A stretch of 64,000 nt of DNA, taken from the NCBI GenBank assembly GCA_023678885.1, contig CM042975.1:27321405-27385404 (forward strand), in the 5' to 3' direction. The notes below the pieces were generated by a model. That model did not search any database. It was not told where the DNA came from and saw nothing but the letters and a program-made list of their open reading frames with translations. Positions 44,227 to 55,657 of this stretch are shown piece after piece (positions within the stretch are counted from its first letter, which is position 1; each line of letters begins with the position of its first letter). This DNA comes from Pogostemon cablin (lineage: Eukaryota > Streptophyta > Magnoliopsida > Lamiales > Lamiaceae). The position numbers were made by a program, and so were the translations under genes.

Positions 44227-47200
44227 TACTTAAAAGAAAATTATTCTTTTGAAATTAGTGGCTTGAAAATGTAAATAAGAGTTTATTTATTATGTATGCA
44301 TAATCAAGTTATTAAAAAAAAGGCTTACACTTTTTTTATTAAATATATAAAATATTTCATTATATATAACTTATAGTATAGTAAGTGAAAAAATCAATTT
44401 GAAGAGAGAGAGAGGGAGAGGAAATGATCGGATGAGAAGAAAATTACTTAGAGATAGCAAACATATTGAACCAAGAGATTAATCTATCGTGTTCCTGGCA
44501 TAGGCTTGGTGCCACTATAAAATGAAAAAAAAAAAAAAAAAAAAAAGGCTAAATAGCAATTAGACGTATTTCCACTGCAGACGATCAACCATTTATCTTC
44601 AACATAGAAATGAGAAAATATTACCTTAAATCATAAAAAAAGAGCAGCAAAAGACAAACTTGCATGGTAATCTTAATATCCTAATTCTTCGAAAGGAAAA
44701 TCTTCATCAGGCATGGACCCTTCTTTAACTAATGCAAAGAAATACTTTCACGATTTTTTAATAAGATCATAATATCATGAAGTCTTTTCCACCCAAAAAT
44801 AAAGCCACTGGTACATACCACAGAATTAGTCAAGCTTTCCTTATAGGTAATTGTTTCGAAACATTAATGAAACTAATCAGATGTATGTATTTAAAAACCT
44901 CACATGCTTTTCTTGCTATAGGATGTAAGAAAATTAAGGTCATGTATTATTAGGTATTAAATATGTGCACTTTGTCACAAATACACACTCCACAATAAAA
45001 TATCTTTTACAGAAACAGGTAAGACTGTGGGCGTCTGATAAGGGCAATTTATTGTAGTAATTTTGTAAATAAGTATTTGGCTATTTGCTTGATTCTTCCA
45101 ACTCGAATATCATATAGACTCTAAAATATTCACTTATTCATCATGAAATAATTTCCTTCTAAGCAATGTTGAAATGAAGTAATGTTGCACTGTTTCTATC
45201 ATGAAATAAGTCTCATAAATACTTTGAAATCATAGGAATACAATCCTCCACATCAAAAATAAAAAAATTTCATTCATTTTATTACATACATTTAGACTCA
45301 TTTTAGAAAATCCTAATTGGATACATTGATAGATGATTGATATGAGGGAAACAAACTATTAACTAATCAATTTAAAAATAATAGTTGGAATTGAGTTGGG
45401 AGACTCAATACCTAGTCAGAAAGAGTATAAATAAACCAAGATATGAATATTTTTAGATAGTTTATAAGAAAGGCTTAGGAGATCAAAACAGGGCATTCAA
45501 TACCTTGAGAAAATTCAAGTCTCGAATAATTCAATAAAAATAGTGGTTGCCTTGAAAGAGAATAGTAATTGATCAAAATCTTCATGAGAAAATCACCTCA
45601 TAAATCAAATAGAAACAAAAATAAAATAGATAATAATAACAATCATATTAAAATTATCTACGAAAAAACAACAAATAAAATGCTTCATAAACTATCATTT
45701 TTTTACCTAATACTTAAATGATATAAGCATCTAATCATTGTCAATTGCTTATGTGGCAGAAAAATGCATTAAAAACCAAATGAATTTCACAGATAACACG
45801 ATAATTGATAAATATGAGACCTGCGCATTCTTCACCATGATCGTCAATTTCTCCCTTTCATATCCTAAAAACCACAGAAACAGACTTACGTCAAACAAAT
45901 CCAAATTAAAACAAAAACTTAAAACCTTAACAGGATAATAAGATCATAACATCAGAGATTATTAATTCACCACTATATCCAAATCGACATAAGTATTTCG
46001 TTAGATAATTTAAGCCTTTCAAATAGGTTCTTCAACAAATTGTCCCTACTCGTTACCACCTTCATAAATTACAAAAAATAATAATAAAAAAATTACACGA
46101 CTTCCAACTATAGTAGTTGTTCAAAACTTATGAAGAAGGATAGCTGAAAGAAACATCTAAGTAAAATAATTCGGGTTTAATTTGTAAATAAATCTCGTGT
46201 GTGAATACAAAGAAGACTGAGAGAACAAACCATGCAACTGTTTTCATCTAATCTAATCATAAAAAGAACAGTAATAAGAAATCTACCTGTACATCACCAC
46301 TTAATTAATAATTTTTAACAATAAAACATTTTAACATCATTTTAAAATGCATCTTTTTTGTGAATCCTATTTTCATTATTTTATTTAAAACCATTTATGT
46401 TCCACTTTAAAAATATAATCAAGAGTTACAATTAGAGAAAAAAAGGAGAGTTATTAAACGCTAACAACACCATTGATATTATCATACCCCCAAATAGTAG
46501 CCACGAAACCCTAATATTAAGATAATTTCTTTTTTTCTTCCAATAATATTTCCAGATCAGTATCTCAACCAATGTTCCACCAATCACAAAACCAAATTAA
46601 CAACTTATAATGACCAACGATTAACCTCGCCATTAACCACAAAATATATAGTGTTTAAACTAAAACGTCAAGAGTGAAAATTAATACCCAACAACAGCAC
46701 ACAAAAGCTTCAAACTCGGATCAATACCTGCAGATGATTCGAACAATTCAATCGATCTGATTCCCATAGAGTCGACATCCAACGAACATTTGAATAACCA
46801 TTCTGAAGAGAAAACTTATACCTTTAGATCCCCTAAAAGATGGTAGTTGATTCACAGAACCACATCCTTCTTATAAAATTTCATAACACTATCACAAAAG
46901 GAACCATTAACATTTTCTTGGAATTCCCCGTACTCCCCACATTCAAACACATAGTAACACCAACCAAATTAAATTTAATAAAACTCATACTACCTCGTTG
47001 ATACACTATGTACATTAGAATGTGGGAGGTAGATTAATTCCTACAATGGCAATGAATCCCAATGATTAATGAAAATAAGTAATTCGTAATAAATTAATAT
47101 TGTACAGCTCAAACAATATAGTGCAATTAGAAATAGGAATTCAAAAAATATACATGGAAATAGGCTAAAGAATTTCACCAGCTTCTCTTTGCTCAGTCCT

Positions 47201-48311
47201 ATAAGAATAAATAAGAACATATTAGGTGTTAAATATGTAACACTATGAAAAACATTAAATTAAACAAATACCTACGACAAATTTATTTTCTACTTACTAC
47301 GCACTTTACAATTAAGATCATTTAAAGAAGAATGTGAATTGTGTAACTAACATATATCTTTTAGCAATGAGTACATAAAAAACTTTGTTCTATTTCTCAA
47401 CTTTGAAATTAACAATTCTCCCAGCTCCAATAATAGAGCATTGCAGGCTATGTTTGCAATTAAAATTAATAATGTAAAACTCTATAATGCATTCTCTGAT
47501 ACCAAACTAGCAATATTAGAAATATATATACCATACATATACAAAGTTAGCACATAATAAAGAAATTCCAACTGTGAATAGTCCAAAATTCATACTATGG
47601 ATAACATCAAAATTGAAGGCAAATATTTTATATATATAAGTAATAATAACGATAAAAAGAATTATAAAATAATTATTCAATTGGTAGATATAATTACTTA
47701 AAAATTACACTAAATACAAAGGAAAGTTTATTGAAAATATTGTACTCGGTTCCTTCGAAGTTGTCTTATGAGCCTCAATTGTTCTGAAAATACAATAACA
47801 AAAAATTGAGAGAAACCATTAAAGAAATTTTATACTAGGGGAGGAGAGATTACCACGTATGATACTGAAATATGTAAGAGCTAGATCTTATTGGGCACAT
47901 TTGTTGTTAAAAAATAAAAAATAAATTCCAATATCAGAAAATTTTCATATATTGTGAACAGATTGAATTTGGTAAACAGTTGCTGTTAAAAAATCGAACA
48001 ACATCACACAAACTTAGCCCATAAATGATCTGATTGTTCATCAAAACTACAAAATACAAAATGTACACACAGAAATCCAGATGATTAGGGAGAAACTTAC
48101 GACAATATATGTACAAAAACATGCATATTATATGTGGAATTTACCAATGAAAATCATCTTTGGTGTACTTCGCAGGTTCTACCCAATTTCTACTTCACTC
48201 ACAATGTAATTCAAGCCACCGTTTAGGCCTTCGTCAACGGAATTGGACGACAGAGATGATATTGAAAGTACGAATCCGAAAATCTTTAAAAGGCGTAGAT
48301 AGAAATCATAC
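44227..48311. other. AT-rich interior of the putative Helitron, no gene seen
   Basis: About 4 kb without a supportable coding region. Several minus-strand splice-like sites occur downstream of the captured exon (for example aacag near 47980 and gtaagtttc near 48098), but I could not recognise further exons. It may be captured intron sequence or filler. Confidence 0.4.
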
Positions 48312-48378
48312 CTGACTTGTGAAGATAACGGTAGATAATGTAATTCAACTCGGCGGCGGTAATCGGAACCAATGCCAT
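48312..48378 (-). pseudogene. Captured first exon of a LisH-domain (HOS15/TBL1-like WD40) gene
   Basis: The minus strand from ATG 48378 encodes 22 residues MALVPITAAELNYIIYRYLHKS plus one base, in two pieces here: MALVPITAAELN and YIIYRYLHKS. It then meets a splice donor (CAG/GTATGATTT). This matches the LisH motif pattern ELN.L..RYL..S that opens plant HOS15-type WD40 proteins, in which the next exon supplies G(F/Y). No second LisH exon or WD40 repeats were found nearby, so this is a fragment. A GC-rich leader (48379-48500) precedes it. Confidence 0.5.
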
Positions 48379-48835
48379 TACGGCGGCGCAACAGCAGAAA
48401 CAACGATAAGATCTCTCAGTCAACAGTAGTGAAACTTCTGACAATCACAGACGTTGTGTTCTTGAATACTAAAGAAGAAACCCTAAGCTAAAACACTGTT
48501 AAAAGGGGTGGCAGATCTGGAAGGTTGTTAAGATGAATTGAGCATGGCATAGGGTTTGGAATTAGGTTATAAAATTTCCTATAATTACAAAAAGCTACTT
48601 AAATTTGGTTAAAATTTATATAAAGGCACCGAATTCTAAAACAAATGATAAAGAAATGATCAATGGTCAAGATTAGAGTGTGATTAATTAATGGCTAAGA
48701 TTAAAAAATTGGATTTCATAAATGAAAAGGCTGGTCAAAATTAATCAAAGTTGGTTAAAATTAAGCAAATTCATTTTGCTTTTATATTAGTATATATAGA
48801 TAGGTAGGTATATTTTTTATAAAATTATTACATTA

Positions 48836-49275
48836 TTCCTTACCTCCCAACTTTAACTTCACATTTCAATCTCAACTTCAATTCTACATTTTCATAAAAG
48901 AAAATGATGATTATTATCCCACAACACACTTTAATTTCAAAATTGTCATTTTTTTATGTTCTACACTTTACAATTTATTTATAATAATCACACAAAATAC
49001 TACATTATCCTCAAAAAGTAATTTTTCTTAATTTTCTCGTATCAACAATAACAAAAAAGAAAAGAGTGAGGCTCTTGTGCACCCGGGCGCACGAAACACA
49101 TTCCGTGCGCCTTTACAATTTTCATGCCCCTTTACAATTTAAACCCCTAGCAATACATAGGTTTAAATAGGATTGGAGGGGAGAGTTGTGTTCACATGGG
49201 GACACGGAGCGGAGCATCTTTCCGTGTCCCCGGACGCACAGGAGTTTTTGCCAAAAGAAAATGGGATGCAAGGAG
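48836..49275. mobile_element. Stowaway-like MITE (outer, interrupted)
   Basis: The start ttccttacctccc follows TA, and the end gatgcaaggag precedes TA. The interior (tactacattatcctc, aaaaagtaatttttctta) matches the MITE at 3734-4016. It is interrupted by the short element at 49064-49252. Confidence 0.55.
49064..49252. mobile_element. Short MITE with 9-bp target duplication, copy 1
   Basis: The ends gagtgaggctcttgtgc and gcac(a)ggagtttttgcc are flanked by a perfect 9-bp duplication AAAAGAAAA (49055-49063 and 49253-49261), which fits Mutator-type insertion. It shares ccctagcaatacata and tgttcacatggggacacgg with the copy at 58996. Confidence 0.75.
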
Positions 49276-49634
49276 TACTTCTTGTTCATCTTAGGAAACT
49301 AATACAATCTTACGTTTGTACTGTTTGGAATGCATTGCTTTCAATTTTTTTTTTAATGCATCATAGAAATCCGACAGGTCATCTCAATTAATATAACGAG
49401 AATTGAACATTGATCTACGATCAAACCAACTTCATTTCCACACAAATATGTTTACATAGTATTATCCTCGTATTAAAGAAGTTAATCAAGATAATTAAAA
49501 CAAGAAAAGCTAATTTTTGAACTTATAGAAGATAATCAATGGACACAAATTTAGAGTTGATGTTAAATGTTAACTTGGGCATTCTGAGCACCATAATAAT
49601 CAAGAGATGAATCTTATTATCTCAGGTGTAAATG
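49276..49634. other. Spacer, no gene seen
   Basis: No supportable feature; it ends with the copia-2 target site AAATG (49630-49634). Confidence 0.45.
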
Positions 49635-50355
49635 TCTTGTGAATGTGATTGAAATCGAACTTCAATTTATCTCACTTGCACACTCTCTTTTCCTCACTTA
49701 TCTCACACGTATTGAATCAAACAAGTATGAAACAAAACTAGAAAGAACACAAGGAAGTATAGTGGTTCGATCTTAAAGATCTACATCCACTTTGAGGAGA
49801 ATTGAATCACTTATGATGAGATGGTTACAAACTTAAGGAGATGATGAAGAATTGAGACTTAGGCTTCTAAAACCCTAATCTTTCTTGCTGAACCTAAAAG
49901 GAAGAAGTGATTGTTATAGAGGCCTTTCCTTCTCTTATATAGAGCATGCACCAGCTGATAACTTCCATGTGTGTGATTCAACGTGATTAACCAGCTTCCA
50001 AGAACCGGTTGCAACTGATCAACCACCTAACTTCCAATCAGCTCAAACTGTCATGCAGCATCGTTGGTTCGACCTGGGTGTCAAGTCGAACCCAGGTCGA
50101 ACTGCATCAACTGAACATTCTGTTTCAGTTTATCATTGGTTCGACCACAACACTTATGGTTCGACCAATCCTACTGGTCGAACCGAGGTCGAACCGAAGG
50201 CTGTTTCAAAATTCTTATTGATTCGACCACGACACTTGTGGTTCGACCATATCAACTGGTCGAACCTTGGTCAACTCAAAGTCCACAAACCATGCAAGCT
50301 TGTGCATGTATGAAAACACCCCACAATCTTATCCATGCATGATCAACACTTAACA
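49635..50355 (-). repeat. Copia-2 3' LTR (721 bp)
   Basis: Contains a cluster of about ten ttcgac/gtcgaa words in both orientations at 50066-50270. The purine tract (minus strand ggtggagat) abuts it at 50356. Confidence 0.85.
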
Positions 50356-50500
50356 AATCTCCACCTTAGACCATGTATCATCACAAGTAATACACTCCTC
50401 CACCTTGCTGCACTTATAGGCTGCAGCTCACCTTCTTCACCTTGTTTTATTGGAGACCAATAAGACTCTTACACAGCTCAAACTTCTGAACTGGTAGAGC

Positions 50501-51730
50501 TTAAGTAAAAGCATCAGCCGGATTCTCTGATGTCTTGATCTTCTTGACAGTTACCAACCTTTCTTCTATCATATCTCTTATATAGTAGAGCCTTACATCA
50601 ATGTGTTTAGTCCTTTCATGATATCCCTGATGTTTTGAGAGATGTACATCACTTTGGTTGTCACAATACACTTCAATAGTGTCTTGCTGAATACCAAACT
50701 CTCCCAAAATTCCAACTAACCAAACACCCTCCTTGATTGCTTCTGTGAGAGCAACAAACTCTGCCTCTGTAGTAGAAAGTGCTACAATGTGTTGATGTGT
50801 AGCCTTCCAACTTATTGCTGAACCAAACAAATTGAACACATAGCCTGTTATGGACTTCCTTGTATCAAGGTTTGCTGCATAATCAGCATCCACATAGCCT
50901 ATAACAGCTCTGTCCCAAGTACTTTGTTTCTGAAACTTCAAACCAACTGATATAGTTCCCTTGATGTATCTGAGTGCCCACTTTACTACATCCCAATGTA
51001 TAGAGCCAGGATTGCTCATAAACCTACTGATCATACTCATAACATAAGCCAAATCTGGCCTGCAACATACCATTGCATACATCAGACTACCAACAGCACT
51101 TGCATATGGTATATTGCTCATTTCTGCCCTTTCCTTATCTGTTTGAGGTCCTTGAGCTAATGACAGACTCAATCCTTGCTTAACTGGTACTGAAACATCC
51201 TTACAGAGATTTATGTTATACTTTTTGAGAACCTTATCCAAGTAAGACTCTTGAAACAATGTTAGATGACCAGCTGATCTGTCCCTTTCAATTTGCATGC
51301 CAAGTATCATTCTTGCTTCACCAAGATCTTTCATGTCAAACTCCTGTCTCAAGGTATCCTTTACTGTATTAACTCCTCTCATATCTTTGCATGCTATCAA
51401 AATATCATCTACATACAGTAGTAGATAAGTGTAGCATCCATCCTTGTATCTTATGTATACACAGCTATCATACTTGCTTCTGACAAAACCATTTGATGTA
51501 ATGTAATCATCAAACCTGAGGTACCATTGTCTTGGACTTTGCTTCAGTCCATACAATGATTTTAGCAGTAAACAAGCCTTTGAATCCACACCTTTCAAAC
51601 TAACACCTTCAGGAATCTTCATGTAGATATTTTCCTCTAAATTTCCATGTAGAAAAGCTGTAGTTACATCCATCTGATGTAACTCCAAATCAAATTGAGT
51701 AACTAATGACAACAGGAACCTATTGAGCAA
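50501..51730 (-). pseudogene. Copia-2 pol: reverse transcriptase and RNase H
   Basis: The open frame carries MDVTTAFLHG, SLYGLKQSPRQWY, the catalytic YVDDILIA, GLSLSLAQ, RPDLAYVMS and RNase H motifs GYVDADYA, ALSTTEAEFVAL and DNQSDVHL. It stops inside the usual ADxFTKALP end (TAA in place of the Lys codon). It is out of frame with the upstream segment near 51710, where a small rearrangement lies. Confidence 0.88.
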
Positions 51731-53010
51731 TGTTTCACTATTGGTGAGAAGATCTCATTATAATCAACTCCTTCTTGCTGTGAAAAACCTCTTGCTACAA
51801 GTCTTGCCTTATACCTTATTCCTCCTTCTTTGTTTGTCACTGGTTTCTTCTTGTAAATCCACTTACAACTTACAAGCTTCTGATTTGCAGGCTTGTCAAC
51901 AATTACCCAAGTATTGTTCTTCTTTAATGACAGCAACTCTTCTTCCATTGCATCCAACCACTTGACACTGTCCTTTCCTGATATTGCCTCTGAATATGTT
52001 CTTGGCTCATAGATGTCTATGTCTGAAGCTACATAGAGAGCATATGACACAGTGTCAGCCTCTATGTATCTGACAGGTGTCCTGATTTGTCTCCTCAACC
52101 TGTCTCTAACTAGTTGATAGCTGCTCAAAGTTCTTCTTTCACTTGAGCTAGATCCCACAGCTCCCTCTTCTTCAGCATTTACTTCATGCTCATCATTATT
52201 CTCCTGATTCTGATCTTGCTGTACTGTTGTCTGATCATCATGCTCCACCTCAAATTCACACTTATCTGTAATGTTCTCAGCACCTCTGTCAAACAATGGC
52301 ATCTTATCTTCATTGAATGTTACATCTCTGCTAACAATAAACTTATTAGTTTCATAACACCACAGTCTATAACCTTTTACCTCTTTTGGATAGCCAACAA
52401 CCACACACTTGATAGCCCTTGGATCAAGTTTATCTTGCTTTTGATGTGAGTACACCTGGCAACCTATCACCCTTAAATGACTATAATCAGGTACCCTACC
52501 AGCCCATACTTGTTCAGGTGGCTTAAATTTAAGAGCTGTACATGGAGTTAGGTTGATCAGGTAAGCTGCAGTTGACATCAACTCTCCCCAGAAGCCTTTT
52601 GAGAAGCCTCCACTGCTCATCATGCATCTAACCCTTGCAAGTAGTGTCTGATTCATCCTTTCAGCCACTCCATTCTGTTGTGGAGTTCCTGGTACAGTTT
52701 TGTGCCTCTTAATACCCTTTTCTTGACAAAACTTGTTGAATTCATTTGACACAAACTCAAGTCCATTGTCTGTCCTTAAGCACTTAATCTTATCTCCTGT
52801 CTGAAGTTCTACTTCTGTCAACCAAACCTTAAAGACTAATAATGCTTCATCCTTGGTCTTCAAAATTCTTATCCATACCTTTTCTTGAATAGTCATCAAT
52901 GAATGATATGAAGTATCTTCCACCCCCAATAGTTGAGGTCTTGGAAGGCCCCCAAAGATCAGAATGAATATATTCCAACCTGACTTTGGTATTATGCTCA
53001 GCTGCACCAA
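51703..53010 (-). pseudogene. Copia-2 pol: integrase core and start of reverse transcriptase
   Basis: Integrase motifs LRTDNG.EFVSNEFN and GTPQQNGVAERMNQTL are followed by FWGELMSTAAYLIN, HLRVIGC and GYPKEVKGYRLW. An acidic linker and the RT start NTWVIVDKP...CKWIYKKK and YKARLVARGFSQQEGVDY follow. The frame breaks at the RT boundary after IFSPIVKH and also at the start, near 52890-53000. Confidence 0.88.
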
Positions 53011-53344
53011 ATTTCAACCTCTTTGACTTGCCTAATATGCAAGCTTCACAATGATCTAACTTGCAGGTTGAACTGATCTCAAGCAACTTCTGTCTTGCAA
53101 GTTCTTGCAAGCCTCTTTCACTTATGTGACCAAGCCTTCCATGCCAAACTTTAACACTACTATCATCCTTAGTTGCATTAATCTGTCCAACCATCACAGA
53201 ACCATTTAAGAAGTACAAATCAGACTTCTTAAAACCTTTAACAACTACTGACTTCCCTTTTGTGATAGTAAGTGTTTCTCCCTTTAGATGACACTCATAA
53301 CCTTGAGAAACAAACATTCCAAGAGATATTAGACTTCTTCTCAA
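52847..53344 (-). pseudogene. Copia-2 pol: pre-integrase zinc region and start of integrase
   Basis: GAG-pre-integrase pattern WHGRLGHISERGLQ...CEACILGKSKR, then EYIHSDLWGP and FISFIDDYSRK. It is one base out of frame with the integrase core. A TAA upstream (near 53352) replaces a Tyr-like codon before VPSLRRSLISLG. Confidence 0.85.
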
Positions 53345-53462
53345 ACTTGGTACTTATCTGACATTGGTTAGTAATCTGATTTTCCCATCAAACATTTTAA
53401 GTTTGACAGAACCTATTCCTTCAATCTTACAGGTGTGATCATCACCTAGCATGACTGAACCT

Positions 53463-53765
53463 TCATCTTAATTCAGTAAACCAATCCTTTCTTGAAGTCA
53501 TGTGAAATGTACATCCTGAATCCATGACCCACTCTTCTGATACTGAACTAGAACACACTGACATAGCTTCAATGAAATCAGAATCTGAACCAACTTGATT
53601 AGTTGTTACCTGATTTGCATGAGGCCTCTTATTTCCCCTCTTTTCAGCTATCTTCTTTGCTACCATTGCTTTCCATTTGAAACACTGCTTCTTGAAGTGT
53701 CCAGGCTTATTGCAATGAAAGCAATTATTGTTCTCTTCTTCTTCTGATGGAGCACCTTGATTCTT
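53463..53765 (-). pseudogene. Copia-2 zinc knuckle and protease
   Basis: In the same frame as gag but after a stop, it encodes CFHCNKPGHFKKQC (CCHC knuckle) and the protease site MDSGCTFHMT. A frameshift follows WFTEL near 53465. Confidence 0.85.
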
Positions 53766-54446
53766 TTATGGCTTCCTTTTGTCAGCATTACTATTCTTGT
53801 TGTTATTCTTGTTCCACTGATTCTGTTTCTTTACTAATAAACCCTCTGCAACAGCCTGTTGATCTGGATTCTTCTTATGAAGAACCTTTGCCTTAACTGC
53901 CAGCAATACTTGCTCAAGTGTAATTGCTTCAGCATTAGCAAACAAGAGGGTATCTCTTAACCCTTCAAAGGACTTAGGAAGAGCTGACATAAGGATGACA
54001 GCTTTGTCTTCAGATGACAGAGCCACATCAATGTTTTCAAGATCATCAATGATCTTGTTAAACTCATCTAATTGACCAATGATTAATTTATCTTCTGATA
54101 CCTTGAAGGAATACAGTTTCTGCTTCATATACAAACGGTTGGCCAAACTTTTAACCATGTATAGCTCCTCCAATTTCCTCCATACTCCTCTTGCAGTTGC
54201 TTCCTTTGAGATTTTCCTTAGAGCTTTGTCTCCAAGGCACAGAATCAGTGCACTTCTAGCCTTTGACTGTTGTTTTTGATCTGCTGCAAGTGCAACAGCA
54301 TCAACTGCACCAGCTTGATTCTTAGGAAGCGGTTTGATTGCATCTGATAGTCCTTGCTGGATCAAGATCGCCTCCATCTTCATCCTCCACAGACTGAAGT
54401 CTGCCTTCTCTGAAAACTTCTCAATATCAAACTTAGTAGTCACCAT
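53766..54446 (-). pseudogene. Copia-2 gag
   Basis: The ATG is at 54446 (MVTTKFDIEKFSEKADFSLW). It is a UBN2-type gag of 226 residues with the order W..KM...L.QQGL, KARSALIL.L.D, ARGVWRKLEELYMVKSLANRLYMKQKLYSFK. It ends at an in-frame TAA just before the zinc knuckle, which is read as a mutation because the frame continues. Confidence 0.85.
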
Positions 54447-54483
54447 CTGATCTTCTTCTCCACTGAACTTCTTCTTCTTGGCC

Positions 54484-54502
54484 TTCCCACAGACGGCGCC
54501 AA
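54484..54502 (-). other. Copia-2 primer-binding-site-like sequence
   Basis: On the minus strand TTGGCGCCGTCTGTGGGAA lies one base inside the LTR end. I could not name the matching tRNA with confidence. Confidence 0.55.
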
Positions 54503-54503
54503 T

Positions 54504-55199
54504 TCTTGTGAATGTGATTGAAATCGAACTTCAATTTATCTCACTTGCACACTCTCTTTTCCTCACTTATCTCACACGTATTGAATCAAACAAGTATGAA
54601 ACAAAACTAGAAAGAACACAAGATCTACATCCACTTTGAGGAGAATTGAATCACTTATGATGAGATGGTTACAAACTTAAGGAGATGATGAAGAATTGAG
54701 ACTTAGGCTTCTAAAACCCTAATCTTTCTTGCTGAACCTAAAAGGAAGAAGTGATTGTTATAGAGGCCTTTCCTTCTCTTATATATAGCATGCACCAGCT
54801 GATAACTTCCATGTGTGTGATTCAACGTGATTAACCAGCTTCCAAGAAACGGTTGCAACTGATCAACCACCTAACTTCCAATCAGCTCAAACTGTCATGC
54901 AGCATCGTTGGTTCGACCTGGGTGTCAAGTCGAACCCAGGTCGAACTGCATCAACTGAACATTCTGTTTCAGTTTATCATTGGTTCGACCACGACACTTA
55001 TGGTTCGACCAATCCTACTGGTCGAACCGAGGTCGAACCGAAGGCTGTTTCAAAATTCTTATTGATTCGACCACGACACTTGTGGTTCGACCATATCAAC
55101 TTGTCGAACCTTGGTCGAATCAAAGTCCACAAACCATGCAAGCTTGTGCATGTATGAAAACACCCCGCAATCTTATCCATGCATGATCTACACTTAACA
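54504..55199 (-). repeat. Copia-2 5' LTR (696 bp)
   Basis: Same sequence as 49635-50355 with a 25-bp deletion after agaacacaag and scattered substitutions. It retains the ttcgac/gtcgaa cluster. Confidence 0.85.
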
Positions 55200-55273
55200 A
55201 AATGTTTAAAATGGAACGTTTACAATGAAATACAAATGAAGTGTATACAGAAACAATAAACCCAAAATTCATA

Positions 55274-55497
55274 CTCCCTCTGTATCATTCAAAGAGGGTA
55301 TTTTTTCCATTTTGATTGTCTCACCCAAAGGGTTCCCTTTATTTTTTTACACACATGGAACCCACACACCCCCTCTAATACAATTAAAATATGAGGCAAC
55401 ACTCCTACTAATACAACTACCAACTACACATTAAATAATAATTTTTTAATCTACGTGCAAAAAAGAAAAAACCCCTCTTATGCTGGGACGGAGGGAG
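55274..55497. mobile_element. Stowaway MITE
   Basis: The ends ctccctctgt and acggagggag are flanked by TA. It is 224 bp, between copia-2 and the 3' end of the GT17 gene. Confidence 0.8.
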
Positions 55498-55657
55498 TAC
55501 ATCTGTTGAATGTTCCTCATGAGCTAAACTCTCTGGCCTTTGCCACTGTGAATACAGTAAAACACTACAACTGCCAAAACTTTCTCAACCTAGTGGAACC
55601 TACCAACTACCCTTTCAATTCAATGATCTCCAGCTTATCTGTATCGAAAACTGAAGG

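Larger units (their letters stand above)
43766..48800 (-). mobile_element. Probable non-autonomous Helitron (5 kb) with a captured gene fragment
   Basis: On the minus strand the 5' end reads TCTATATATACTAATATAAAAG, a common plant Helitron start, preceded by host A (complement of 48801). The 3' end reads ACGCGACCGGGTAAATGCTAG, with a degraded stem and CTAG, followed by host T (43765). Insertion between A and T without duplication is the Helitron rule. The interior is AT-rich, with no Rep or helicase frame, one Stowaway, a TA microsatellite, and a gene fragment near the 5' end. Two insertions or a chance pairing of two Helitron ends cannot be excluded. Confidence 0.5.
49635..55199 (-). mobile_element. 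Copia-2: degenerate Ty1/copia retrotransposon with TG...GA LTR ends
   Basis: LTRs 49635-50355 (721 bp) and 54504-55199 (696 bp) bracket minus-strand gag, protease, integrase, RT and RNase H. A perfect 5-bp target duplication AAATG (49630-49634 and 55200-55204) fixes the ends. Read on the minus strand, each LTR starts TGTTAAGTG and ends CACAAGA, a non-canonical TG...GA pair. One base inside is the primer-site-like TTGGCGCCGTCTGTGGGAA. The right LTR lacks 25 bp and differs at about eight to ten other places. Coding sequence is broken by stops and frameshifts, so the copy is dead and older than copia-1. Confidence 0.88.
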
